Assembly: GCF_033807575.1 (NCBI RefSeq)
Contig: NC_084727.1
Coordinates: 496,001-560,000 of the forward strand
From: Cydia pomonella
Lineage: Eukaryota > Arthropoda > Insecta > Lepidoptera > Tortricidae
DNA: 64,000 nucleotides
Direction: 5' to 3'
Under the pieces are notes generated by a model. The model saw only the letters and a list, made by a program, of their open reading frames with translations. It ran no database searches and was not told the DNA's origin. Both the position numbers and the translations under genes were made by a program. Positions 1 through 10,119 of the stretch are shown here, piece after piece (positions within the stretch are counted from its first letter, which is position 1; each line of letters begins with the position of its first letter).

Positions 1-70
1 AGCCTTCTTGGCTTACCGTGGGACTTAGTCAATTTGTGTAAGAATGTCACTATAATATTTATTTATAACG
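1..70 (+). mobile_element. SINE family A 3' end, cut by window edge
   Basis: GGGACTTAGTCAATTTGTGT and the AT-rich tail match the end of the SINE family A, here on the plus strand. Confidence 0.7.
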
Positions 71-204
71 TCATAATTTCATAGAAGTATGACGCTTAAA
101 CGAACGCCGCCTAACTTGCTACTAACTTAAAAATCTTACAATGTAGGTAATAAAATCTTGAAAGTCGATTTCAACTAGTGTCCGACAGAAACTGGGTTTT
201 CAAC

Positions 205-370
205 CAAAGAGCCTCCGCTAGCTGGCGCGGGTGCACGGAGCGGACGAGCGGGTTAACGAAAAATAGTATGAGCGACGCTAACTGAAGCGGACGCGTGCGG
301 CGAATTTCACCTACAAATAGCACCCGCGTGCGTGCGCACGCGGCGGGCGTCCGCGTCAGCTAGCGTAGGC
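205..370. repeat. GC-rich inverted-repeat element
   Basis: GCCTCCGCTAGCTGGCGCGG and CCGCGTCAGCTAGCGTAGGC are inverted ends, in strong contrast to AT-rich surroundings. Confidence 0.6.
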
Positions 371-1368
371 CCAAAGGGTTTTTGCTGGTTTTGGCTGTAA
401 CTGAACCTTCGTCCGAAACAGTTTCTATACCGAAACCGAATCTTCGGTCGGACACTTATTTCAACCTTCTAATTATCGTGTCTATCTGAAACTTTGCAAT
501 AATATGATACTTTTGGGATGTGATTACTGTCGACGATAAGTAACTTTTGTTTTTTTACAAATATTATTTCTGCCAGAAACTTATTCTATGTAATAGACAT
601 CTACATTTTTATCACATGGGATTTATAACAAAAAATGTAGTCTTTTATTGCCTTTTTTTGTATTTGGAGCATAATTTATGTAGGTAGGTACATAGTAGAG
701 ACGGCCCTACCGCTGTGTTCGATCAGATAAGTACCTACCTACCTTTTATTGTATGGTATGACAAAAAATGCAACTATAAAACGGACAAAGTAAGAGAAAT
801 ACTAACGTGGGTCCACCAGGCAGCTCCGTAGCAAGTACCGCTTCGTCCTCTCCCATCTATCGTGGTAAGGTGCCGGCATGGTTCCTCTAAATTGACTATA
901 ATTTGACAAAATTAAACACGTCTCTTCTCGACCTCCGATGGTATGAATGTGACTGTGGGTATCAAGAGATAAATTCATTTCTATCATGTTAAGGGTATTT
1001 CACGACTATTTATCATTGATCCCTTGCGTAGAAGTTTTTATTTGAAATTGGGGATTCATTAAAGTTGGCCGCTTGCTACTCGTCACTAGATGGCGTTATA
1101 ATCGTTGGCATAAAACCGTCGGCTTTACCTGAAACTTGAACAGCTCTATCGGTTGAAAATAAAAGTCAATGTCAAATTGGCCCATAATTTGATTCCTTTT
1201 TCGGGACTTTTCGATGTTTGGGGGTGGGCCAGGGGGGGGACAGTCGCCTGTGAACCCTGTGAAGCCCTATATTCGAAAAAATTGCGCCTTCTATTTCACT
1301 TAACACAAGTTGTTTTTTTTAATATGGCATCCCCGCATCCACGTTGGCTACACTTTGTCTGTTATCTG
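371..1368. other. No gene recognised
   Basis: AT-rich. The minus ORF at 802-987 has no known motif or splice context. Confidence 0.45.
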
Positions 1369-1488
1369 AGGGCCTACCGCGAATCCCCGAACGAAATTTT
1401 ACCTCTCTATCACACTTACGTAAAAATTTACAAGTACGTCAGAGTAGCAAAACTTCGTTCGTGGTTCGCGGTAGGCTCTCTGCCCTTG
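1369..1488. repeat. 120-bp inverted-repeat MITE
   Basis: CTGAGGGCCTACCGCGAA and TTCGCGGTAGGCTCTCTG, with arms continuing into CGAACGAAATTT. Confidence 0.7.
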
Positions 1489-2370
1489 GACTCAAAACTT
1501 GTGCATACCCGCAAAATAAAAAAAATGCGTAATTGTGTTTCGTGCTCCTCTTTATATTATCCAGCCGTTTAAAATTATTTTATCCGGTAATTCTACTTAA
1601 TAATGTTCTTGTTAAAATCGTACTTAGTATCGTAACAGTGTATGTTACTACTTACTTGCATGTCTTTACAATATCTGTTTGCCAATATATTTAACATCAA
1701 GTAAATATTATAATAAAGTTGTTTTTTAACGGGTACTGGAGGAGCAAAACTATTGATATAACAAATTATATATGATCCTGTTTATATATTGATTAGTGTT
1801 TGGTATGAGTTTATGCATTTGTAGTGTCATGATTTCTTAATAATAATACTAAATAGTGTAAGCAAATATGAATTTTACGTTGGCAACATTCCGAAAATAC
1901 CTAAATTAATGTGAGAGTAATGGGTAATGTGTCATGACTTACCTGGCAACACGTTAGTTAGGAAGTGGTAGGGGTAAGCGGAAGCTAAGGAGAGTGTTGT
2001 ACAGACTCGTTCACTTGGATTGGGGAACTCCAAGAGACGACATCTTGATGGTAACGGGTTGAGCAAAGTTAAAGAAACACTTCCATTTTATAATTAGAGC
2101 AATCGGATATATTTATAATAGTAGCAAATATATAAACTCGCACTAAACATTAATCAATGTGTAAACACAGGCCCTATAGATAGGTAATATTGACGTTAAT
2201 GCTTTTGGTTAAGAATTAGAGATGACGCTTCAAAATGGATACACAACAGTTCCACAAGAGGGCTCTCTTTGTCCTATATATTATACTCTTTGGGGTAGGT
2301 TCTTTCCTTACATCGTGAAAGTAGTAGACAAGCGCGGTCTACACAACTTTGACACCCACCCGCTATCTCC
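1489..2370. other. No gene recognised
   Basis: AT-rich sequence without a supported element boundary. Confidence 0.45.
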
Positions 2371-2512
2371 AGTTACCCATGAACAAGTTGCATGTACTCG
2401 TAACTGCGTCTAAATGAATGAATGAAAGCATTTATTTCGGATAAAATAAATATCAAGATCTCGAACTCAATACAAAAGGTATTTACGGTCCATATCCCGG
2501 TCGATTTAAGTA
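2371..2512. repeat. Copy of the split inverted-repeat element (right end)
   Basis: ACCCATGAACAAGTTGCATG and GGTCCATATCCCGGTCGATT match 37277-37357; an unrelated 50-bp segment lies between. Confidence 0.55.
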
Positions 2513-2710
2513 CTCTATATCTTTAGCTATTTAAATAAAAGTAAACGATTTATACAAATACATTACATACATACCTACATTACATTAAATACATTTTTTT
2601 TGTATACATTTTCGGGTAGTTGTAACATTTATTGGTAACCAAATACAAAACCTCCTGGATCTATCACTGGAAGTCCTGACTTTAACATTATTTGATCATG
2701 TAATGTTTTC

Positions 2711-2752
2711 ATCTACCCTCAACTGACTCAAAGAGCCATTTGAGGGTAGATT
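2711..2752. repeat. Short perfect hairpin
   Basis: ATCTACCCTCAA and TTGAGGGTAGAT, 12-bp stem, 18-base loop. Confidence 0.7.
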
Positions 2753-2879
2753 TTGTTTACTTTTATTTAAATACCTAAAGATACAGAGTATGTAGTTACA
2801 ACAAAATATAAACCAGCCCATGTACATCTGTGGGTCAAAGGCGGTTGTTTTTGGAACGGGTGCCGCTGCGACGGGGACC

Positions 2880-3250
2880 TAATTATTTAGTGCTTCCGAG
2901 CATTTTACTCAAATCAACAACCATTGTGCCTATTTTGCGTGAAATCGAGGTACTTAGCGCTACTCTAACCACCCCAGCTCCTCCACGAAGCCCTAGCAAG
3001 GCTTTCAGGTTGCTAACTGCATCCTTTAGTGTGCACGGAGTCCCTAGATATTTGTTCCTGTATACTTCTACCTGTTTGCAGTCTAGAAGAATGCGTTTTG
3101 TTGTTCCATGCACGCTCTGCACATGGGGCTGTCTGTTTTACCCATATTGTGTAGGTGTTTGTTTAGTGTGGTTATGTCCTGTGATTAATCCTACTATTTT
3201 ACGTAGTTATGGGGCTCTAAAGGTTATGATTTTATCCGTGAAAGCTAACG
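2880..3250 (-). pseudogene. LINE C-terminal fragment
   Basis: Minus strand reads GLITGHNHTKQTPTQYG, a stop, RILLDCKQVEVYRNKYLGTP and LKDAVSNLKALLGL. This matches the post-RNase H zinc-finger region (LTGHN...HVLLDC...R...LG) of R1/Jockey-like LINEs. Frame disrupted. Confidence 0.7.
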
Positions 3251-3289
3251 AAGACCCTGGTTCGAACGCGGTCTCGGCCACCGGTTAGT

Positions 3290-3480
3290 TTTTAGGGTTC
3301 CGTACCCAAAGGTTAAAACGGGACCCTATTACTAAGACTCCGCTGTCCGTTCGTTTATCTGTCTGTCTGTAAATGTTCACAGATGATGTATTTCTGTTGC
3401 CGTTATAACAACAAATACTAAAAAACAGAATAAAATTAATATTTAAGAGCTCTCATACAACAGACATAATTTTTTTGCCG
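3290..3480 (+). repeat. AGGGTTCCGTACCC-type repeat fragment
   Basis: TAGGGTTCCGTACCCAAAGG, ACGGGACCCTATTACTAAGA and CTGTCTGTCTG; related to 19850-20547. Confidence 0.55.
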
Positions 3481-5321
3481 ATTTTATAGATCCGTCCGAC
3501 TCGGTTTTTGTATATGACTTTTGTTTCTGTTTGTAATAAAAACAAATAATTTATTTACAATTTGTATTCATATATGTACAAACAAAGATTCATATTACGA
3601 GTTTACGAGTTATTTTCATGACAAAATACAAAACCTTATTTTATATTATTATCTTTCTTATCCATGTACTCTTTAGAGCAAGCACGAACGATACACACGT
3701 CTCTTTCACGTCTTAAGGAATTACTATTAGTTATTTATTCATTTATTAAAAAAAATACTATTAATAGTATAAATACCTATTTTTTTTATACAGTAACAAA
3801 AATAAAATAATACATACCTAACTACAAATGCCGGGAAATAGGGACTTGCCGGCCGAATGTGATATAAAGGGTCATTTTATGCACACGAGGCCGGTAATTC
3901 CTATTCCGTCCGAGGTATGTAATGTTTTTCTCAAAAAATGCAAAGATTAAAATATGGAATACCAAATATGGAACCAAAAAGGTCAATGTATGTCACGGTG
4001 CGTGTTGCGCGCTTCGGTCACATTGCCGGCCTAAGCCAGAAATGATGTACGTAATTTCATAGTCAGCGCACTTTGCTTATGTGCACGTAACAAGATGTTT
4101 TGCAGCCTATTATTGCGAACCTGATGGCAATATTTCCATGCAAGTTTGAGAAAAAAAAATACATTTTTCTATAAAAACACAGATATTAGCGCTCCTATAC
4201 ATTTTGGTAAGCGACGACTGGGCTTGATGAAGCTAACTGGTTCGTAGCATATTCACGAGTCCGTCTATCATCGACTTGAACGGAACGAAGTGGCATGCGA
4301 ATCAACTTTTTGACCGACAGTTTTGACTCTTGCGTTACTCAAAACATCTCAGGAGTTACCCCGAAATGGGTTTTCTAAATGTAAATTTTCAGTTTATTAT
4401 ATTTAACAATTGAGAGCCTTGAATGTTTTAACATAAACAGAAAAAAATTACAATATTATTATTTTTTCAATCTTGCAATGAAATGTTGACATAACTTACT
4501 TTAAATATAAAAAAAAAACTTACTTTAAATTAGGAAAATACTATGTATCCGGTGCGATGAGTGAAGATGATATGTAAAGGAATTTCATACAGCCTTACAC
4601 ACCTAGGCCTGTAAAGATATTTTTTTTTCGAATCGTCAAATTGTAACACAACGTCTTGGCATTCAACCCTCAAATAGTAGTAGATTCGTAATTTGTTTTT
4701 AGCTATGCAAAACTACGAATATAAGAAATTGACTGATTTTATATTTTTTTATCGCAATTTTGAGAAAAGCACTATACAAATCTCGGCGAGATACGGGGTT
4801 GCCGGCCGCGTATCCCTACCTTTGTCTATATCTACTTGGCCTGCAACCCTTCGTTTCCTGGCCTCTATAGTAATGTACCATTAAAGGTGAAATTTTACAA
4901 CGAAGTTTAAAAGATGTGATCAGATTTGTGTCGGACAAAAAGTTGATTTGCCCATAAACGTAATATTTACATATGAATTTAACATTAATGATGACAATGC
5001 CACATTTTGTCATGCCACATGCCTGCAGAGTTAACTCGTTCCGAATCTATGATTATTTATTACGAATAGAACCCGAATACATAAAATCCAACTGACAAGT
5101 ATAGTACGCTGCAGTGATAACTGACCCCCCCTGCAAAGTTTCTATGCAGTGTCCGTTATCCCTGCAGCTTACTGCACAAATAAAATATGAATGCGTTATT
5201 ATACAAAAAGTAAGAGATTCAGGAAATACTTGATGTTCGTTACCTTATCTTTTATGACTAGATTTCTTTTAAGACATTCCGTTTGGTAAGTTTCATTGTG
5301 TAGGGTAGGTAATTAATCGGA
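3481..5321. other. No gene recognised
   Basis: AT-rich intergenic sequence. No ORF of interest or clear element ends seen. Confidence 0.45.
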
Positions 5322-5500
5322 CCCGGGTATGTCCTTAAACTACGTCCAAAAGAGAGGTATGGGCATTGTGAATGTCATCTAGTTTTGTGTGGTAGAGCAC
5401 AGCACAGCGGATGTCATTCCAGATCTAGAGCAGAGCCCAACTGGGGAAGTACCTCCACCTTACAGAAAACAGCAGCCAAATAACACTAAGGGTGCCTTTC
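5322..5500 (+). repeat. Interspersed repeat Y copy
   Basis: Shares GTCCTTAAACTACGTCCAAA, AGAGGTATGGGCATTGTGAA and CCCAACTGGGGAAGTACCTC with copies at 17671, 23153, 53027 and 62777. Interrupted at about 5500 by repeat Z (to about 5700). Confidence 0.75.
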
Positions 5501-5700
5501 GACCAGAGATGTGCTATGCTATGTTTTCATACATTTGAAACGTAGCTGTAGCTGGAGCTACAAAATTATTAAAATCGACCAGTCCACATCCCTAAAAACC
5601 CACACATACACATTTTTACGCACACATACAAAGCAGTGTGACCACCATAATGAAGTGAGTAAAAATGTGTCTTAACCAGTACAGTCGAAGAGTAAAAAAA
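5500..5700 (+). repeat. Repeat Z inserted in repeat Y
   Basis: Sequence from GGTGCCTTTCGACCAGAGAT to CAGTACAGTCGAAGAGTAA. The same Z sits at the same point of Y, inverted, at 23355-23570. Confidence 0.65.
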
Positions 5701-5825
5701 TAATTAAATAGATGGGTTATTATTTTTAATAATATTCTAAATTGAGAAGATTCATTTGTGCGTAGAGTATTAGATATTAGTATTCTTAGATATAATGAAA
5801 AAGTGGAAAAAATCACTGCCGACAA

Positions 5826-5965
5826 TTCTAAAAACCCCAAACACAATTAGGTTGCGTTGTATTATCACTGAGTTCCTATGGCTTCTGTCTCCATCATCAG
5901 ATCAGCTCGATGGTACCATAATATTGCATTGTCACCCGACTTACTGCGCATTCAAATTTTCAGCT
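5826..5965 (+). repeat. Interspersed repeat, second copy at 22420-22550
   Basis: CACAATTAGGTTGCGTTGT, CTCCATCATCAGATCAGCTC and GGTACCATAATATTGCATTG are shared by both places. Confidence 0.65.
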
Positions 5966-6249
5966 TCATCGGAGACGGGGAAGTGGGTCAAATTTAACTT
6001 GCAAGATTTGACCTACAAAACCTTGTAAAAAAATATGAAATATGAAAATACTACACATCTAGCTAGTACTTAATCATTGTTCAAGACTTTATTCATTGTA
6101 CAAGACTTGTATGTATGTATGTATGTATATACTTTATTGTACATAGAAATAAAAACACAGTTACAGAGTAAATTAAATACAACAAAGGCGAACTTATCCC
6201 TGTATGGGATCTCTTCCAGTTAACCTTTGAGGAAATTAGTAAAACATTT

Positions 6250-6382
6250 TTTCATTGTACAAGACTTGCACATTTATTCATTGTACAAGACTTGCACATT
6301 TATTCATTGTACAAGACTTGCACATTTATTCATTGTACAAGACTTTTAGATTTTATTCATTGTACCTACAAGACTTTTATAT
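6250..6382. repeat. 26-bp tandem repeat, about five copies
   Basis: TTCATTGTACAAGACTTGCA recurs at 26-bp steps from about 6251; degenerate copies begin at about 6072. Confidence 0.85.
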
Positions 6383-6499
6383 TTTACTCTTGTAAGACCT
6401 TGTTTCCTGAAGTGCGATACCAATCCGTCATTATTAAAAATAAATTTAAAATGTTAAATATGATGAACAAAGTTACATGAAAGAGAATTGAGTATAGAG

Positions 6500-6670
6500 G
6501 CGAATTGTCCAAGTAAATTTTGTATGCAACTAATTTTACTGCCATCTATCGACACAGGACTAAAACCATTAGAATGACATATGGCTACTTGACCCATGTT
6601 CTTTCACTGGTGTTAAATATCAAACGGTGTCGCCATCTACTCGAGTATATCAAAGGTGTATCGCCATCTA
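6500..6670. repeat. Single arm of the long-palindrome family
   Basis: ACTGCCATCTATCGACACAG and TGTTAAATATCAAACGGTG resemble an arm of 9184-9554. Confidence 0.55.
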
Positions 6671-6960
6671 TTCGAGCATACATTTTTCTTGATTATTCGA
6701 GGCACGCTTTATTCTTAGACTATTAATCTTATACGGAATATAAATCTTTGGTTACTGTAAGTTTCAAACAATTTAGGAAAGTTCTGAAATGTTACCTGTT
6801 GGAAACATCATATTGGAAGATATGTTAATTTCCCGAGATATTTTTGAAACTTTATGCCTACACTTTTGAACACATAATTAACATACTGGCCAAATAAAAC
6901 ACGTGAATATTTAAATAAAAACATAAAGAAAATCCAATAAGGTTTTAGATCGAGTGCTTT

Positions 6961-7074
6961 CGCCATATATATCGGAGCGGCCGAGGTGCTCAAAAATATC
7001 TGAACACGCACTGATAATAGAGGCGTGTTCAGATATTTGTGAGCGCCTTGATCGCTCCGATATATGTGATGGCG
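6961..7074. repeat. 114-bp palindrome
   Basis: CGCCATATATATCGGAGCG ... GAACACGC and GCGTGTTC ... CGCTCCGATATATGTGATGGCG; arms of about 50 bp with few mismatches, short centre. Confidence 0.8.
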
Positions 7075-7170
7075 ACTGTACAAGCTTCGTTAATAAGACC
7101 TATGTTAACATACCTAGAAAATTAATAAATATTAATTTATCTACATCTATATCATAACCTTCCTATAATA

Positions 7171-7641
7171 CAAGGTGCCCGTGAGGATTGCGAGACATTT
7201 GAACTAAGCATTCCTGGTAATATTTAGAAACTAAAATGTCATATAAAATTTTCTGGATTATACCTAGTTTCAGAGATAATTAAATGTTTTTCGAAATCAT
7301 TCTTTCGCCGTAAGTCGGTATTAAACACATTTTTGACTGCGGTATTGCCACTTTGAGGTCTAGTCTGAGGACATACCTAATGATTGACATCGGAAAATTA
7401 AAAAAAATGTATTCTAGAGGCTACCCCCAAATAAAAAAAAACTTTTTAGTTAATTTTAGGTTATGTGTTTATCAATAAAAATTACGTTTTATGTTTTATG
7501 GGTTCAAAAAAGGGAAAAAAAAAAAACAAAAACAAATTGTTTTTTTTGTCGAATGTCACAAAAAGTAATATAACATTTTTTGCTTCTGTTCCCATCATGA
7601 ATGCACCGTTAAAATATCTCGCAATGCTCACGGGCACCTTG
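7171..7641. mobile_element. 471-bp TIR element, TA duplication
   Basis: CAAGGTGCCCGTGAGGATTG and AATGCTCACGGGCACCTTG flanked by TA. Interior (CTAAAATGTCATATAAAATT) resembles the 10397-10845 element. No transposase. Confidence 0.8.
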
Positions 7642-7897
7642 TATATGCAGAAACGATAAACTCACTGTCTATATTAACAAACCTGCGGCGGCATCATGGT
7701 TCCATTTTTATCACTTGTCACTATGCCCGTCACTTTCGCACTTACATACTTGTTAGAACGTGACAGGCATGGTGACAAATGATAAAGAGCCGACCATCTT
7801 AGCCCTACTGTATCTGTAGGTGCATCGTTGATACCTTTAATTACATTCAAATTTAGAACATCCCTAAGAAAGAAATTTGATTTGGTCTCTATTCTAA

Positions 7898-8105
7898 TAG
7901 GGACCGTGCGCGTTGGAGGGTCTGCCATCTTGTGGCCTGAATCGGAACCATAAACATGCACATGTACACGTCACGTGTTTTCTTGTGCATAGTAGGTGCT
8001 GCCATCTTGTGGGCTACATCGGAACAATAAACATCACATTTACGCCTCGCGCCAAAAATCTGACGGCTCCTGTGCTGCCTCCTACAGTTCATGCACGCTC
8101 CCTAT
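7898..8105. mobile_element. MITE, copy 1 (TAGGGACCGTGC ends)
   Basis: About 208 bp, ends TAGGGACCGTGC and GCACGCTCCCTA, near-identical to 8977-9184. Contains GCCATCTTGTGG twice. ORFs in it are repeat by-products. Confidence 0.8.
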
Positions 8106-8282
8106 ATCAGTCGAGATGACGTTTTATTCGAAATTAAGCGTCAGTTACAAAAAAAAAATGGCAAATTTCTCATGTTTCTTGATATCGATCGACATGGCAA
8201 TCAGCCCCGACTCTAGTATGTCTGAATAAAAAAAACAGCGGATGCGTGACATGCACGTAAAACTTTGCATTACCGCCATTTG

Positions 8283-8575
8283 ACGTTTAATTTGTCTTTT
8301 AATTTATGGAGTTTGGAATTAACAGGAGTGACATCTCTTATGGTAGAACTGTTGCAAAAATGTCCAGCTGTCAGCTATAAATAATAGTTCCAAATCTCTC
8401 CAGAGTAGCGCTAGAGTAGCTAAGAACCTAGGCGTTATTGACGGAGTGAAGTGCGCTGTCTATGATTTGAATTTTTTGTTCAAGTACTCTAGGTATTGTA
8501 GCGCCACCTATTTAAGGTTTTTTGATGATACTTTTTGGTACATGGACATTTATTTCCTTACCTCCACCTTCCGTA
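8283..8575 (+). repeat. Interspersed repeat, inverted partner at 47490-47822
   Basis: TAAATAATAGTTCCAAATCT, AGTACTCTAGGTATTGTAGC and ACTTTTTGGTACATGGACA are shared, in opposite orientation, with 47490-47822. Confidence 0.75.
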
Positions 8576-8976
8576 TTTTAATTAGTTTGTAAGTATAAAA
8601 TCACTTTATTATGTTGAAGCTTATGATATTGATGTAGATAAAGCTGTGTATGTAACTGTACATAATTAGGCATTAAAATACTCGTGTGATCCTTTTATGA
8701 AACTCGTTTCATTCGTTTCATAATCCCACACTCGTATTTTAATGCCTGTCATTATGTAGCAGTCAAATAAACTACTATTTTGATATTTGTGTTCTTATTT
8801 TAAAATTTGACTATCATTAGATAACATGTTGTGTGCGTTAACTTTGGCGGCGAAACTAGCACCAAAGATTACGAAATGGGACTACATTATCTCCCATCAT
8901 TATTTGTATGTATATTAACTAAAACCATTTGCTCAAACCCGTTAATATTTAGGTCGTATCTAAGAGAATTTGAAAT

Positions 8977-9184
8977 AGGGACCGTGCGCGTTGGAGGGTC
9001 TGCCATCTTGTGGCCTGAATCGGAACCATAAACATGCACATTTACATGTCACGTGTTTTCTTGTGCATAGTAGGTGCTGCCATCTTGTGGGCTACATCGG
9101 AACAATAAACATCACATTTACGCCTCGCGCCAAAAATCTGACGGCTCCTGTGCTGCCTCCTACAGTTCATGCACGCTCCCTATA
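8977..9184. mobile_element. MITE, copy 2 (TAGGGACCGTGC ends)
   Basis: Only a base or two differ from 7898-8105 by eye. Directly followed by the long palindrome at 9184. Confidence 0.8.
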
Positions 9185-9554
9185 GAGGTGGATTATCAAA
9201 GAAAACTTTGTAGCCACAGTAAATTTACTACCATCTTTCGACACATGATTAAAACTTTTAGAACGCCATTTGACTTTGATCCTTATTCTTTCACTGATAT
9301 ATATTAAATTTGTTAAATATCAAAAAGTGGCGCCATCTTACCGGGCATAGGCCAAAGGTTGTGGCGTAGCTTTAGCCATAGCTTTGACGTTTCGATCTAT
9401 TAGATGGCGCCACTTTTTGATATTTAACAAATTTAACACATATCAGTGAAAGAATAAGGATCAAAGTCAAATGGCGTTCTAAAAGTTTTAATCATGTGTC
9501 GAAAGATGGCAGTAAATTTACTGTGGCTACAAAGTTTTCTTTGACACTACCTCT
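9184..9554. mobile_element. 370-bp long-palindrome MITE
   Basis: Arms 9184-9350 and about 9399-9554 pair almost fully: AGAGGTGGATTATCAAAG with CTTTGACACTACCTCT, and AAAAAGTGGCGCCATCT with AGATGGCGCCACTTTTT. Loop about 50 bases. Confidence 0.85.
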
Positions 9555-9755
9555 GTTTAGAATTCTCTTTGGTCATACTGAGCCACTTGTATGGAGCCAA
9601 ACCCGAATTTGCGAAAAATATAACTTGACTCTCCTATGTACGAAATAGCCTAATTTTACTTCGTGAATTCGGGGTTGATCCTATAGTAAAAATTACTCAT
9701 TATGACCTAAACATTAACGGGTTTGAGTAAATGGTTTTAATTAATATACATACTG

Positions 9756-10037
9756 TATTGGCTGATGACAAGAGTTACAAACTTGGTTAGCTCCCGATTC
9801 GTAACCAGTTACAAAAAGTTACGAAATAGGACCACTCTATGTCCAGTCATATTGGCTGATGACAATAGTTACGAACTGGGTTAGCTCCCGATTCGTAACC
9901 AGTTACCTAAAGTTACGAAATGGTACTATACTATCTCCCGTCCTATTGGCTGATGACAATAGTTACGAACTGGGTTTGTTTCCATTTCGTAACCAGTTAC
10001 CTAAAGTTACGAAATGGTACTAAAGTATCTCCCGCTC
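9756..10037. repeat. Three 94-bp tandem repeats in the 3' UTR region
   Basis: TATTGGCTGATGAC (or TATAGG at the edge) recurs at 9756, 9850, 9944 and 10038, exact 94-bp spacing. Each unit holds TTCGTAACCAGTTAC and AAAGTTACGAAATGG. They abut the host gene's stop codon, so they should form the start of its 3' UTR. A possible ATTAAA poly(A) signal on the minus strand lies near 9735-9740. Confidence 0.85.
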
Positions 10038-10049
10038 TATAGGCGGGTG

Positions 10050-10119
10050 TCAGCGGCAATAGCAGTACGGGTTCAAGTGCGGGTGCGTCTTGCTGATGCA
10101 GTCCGGCTCGCTCCTGTAA
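10050..10119 (-). CDS. Exon 15: Cys-rich C-terminus and stop
   Basis: Acceptor TTGTCTAACAG, phase 2, encodes AYRSEPDCISKTHPHLNPYC then YCR and TGA. This fits the family ending (ISR-x-NAY-x-x-x-P-x-C-I ... YCYC). An alternative AG 6 nt further in would drop two codons and keep frame. Thirteen bases after the stop begin the 94-bp repeats (9756-10037). Confidence 0.85.

Larger units (their letters stand above)
8850..9760. mobile_element. Older inverted-repeat element hosting the two MITEs
   Basis: TAAAACCATTTGCTCAAACC (about 8920) and GGTTTGAGTAAATGGTTTTA (about 9718) are inverted; the MITEs at 8977 and 9184 lie between. Confidence 0.6.

Noticed and set aside
1153..1572. 139-residue plus ORF
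   Set aside because: Spans an inverted-repeat MITE and low-complexity sequence; no motif or splice context.
2830..3288. 152-residue plus ORF
   Set aside because: Antisense to a recognisable LINE C-terminal fragment.
7913..9185. Duplicate ORFs starting MEGLPSCGLNRNHKHAH
   Set aside because: They are the two copies of one MITE; no coding signature.
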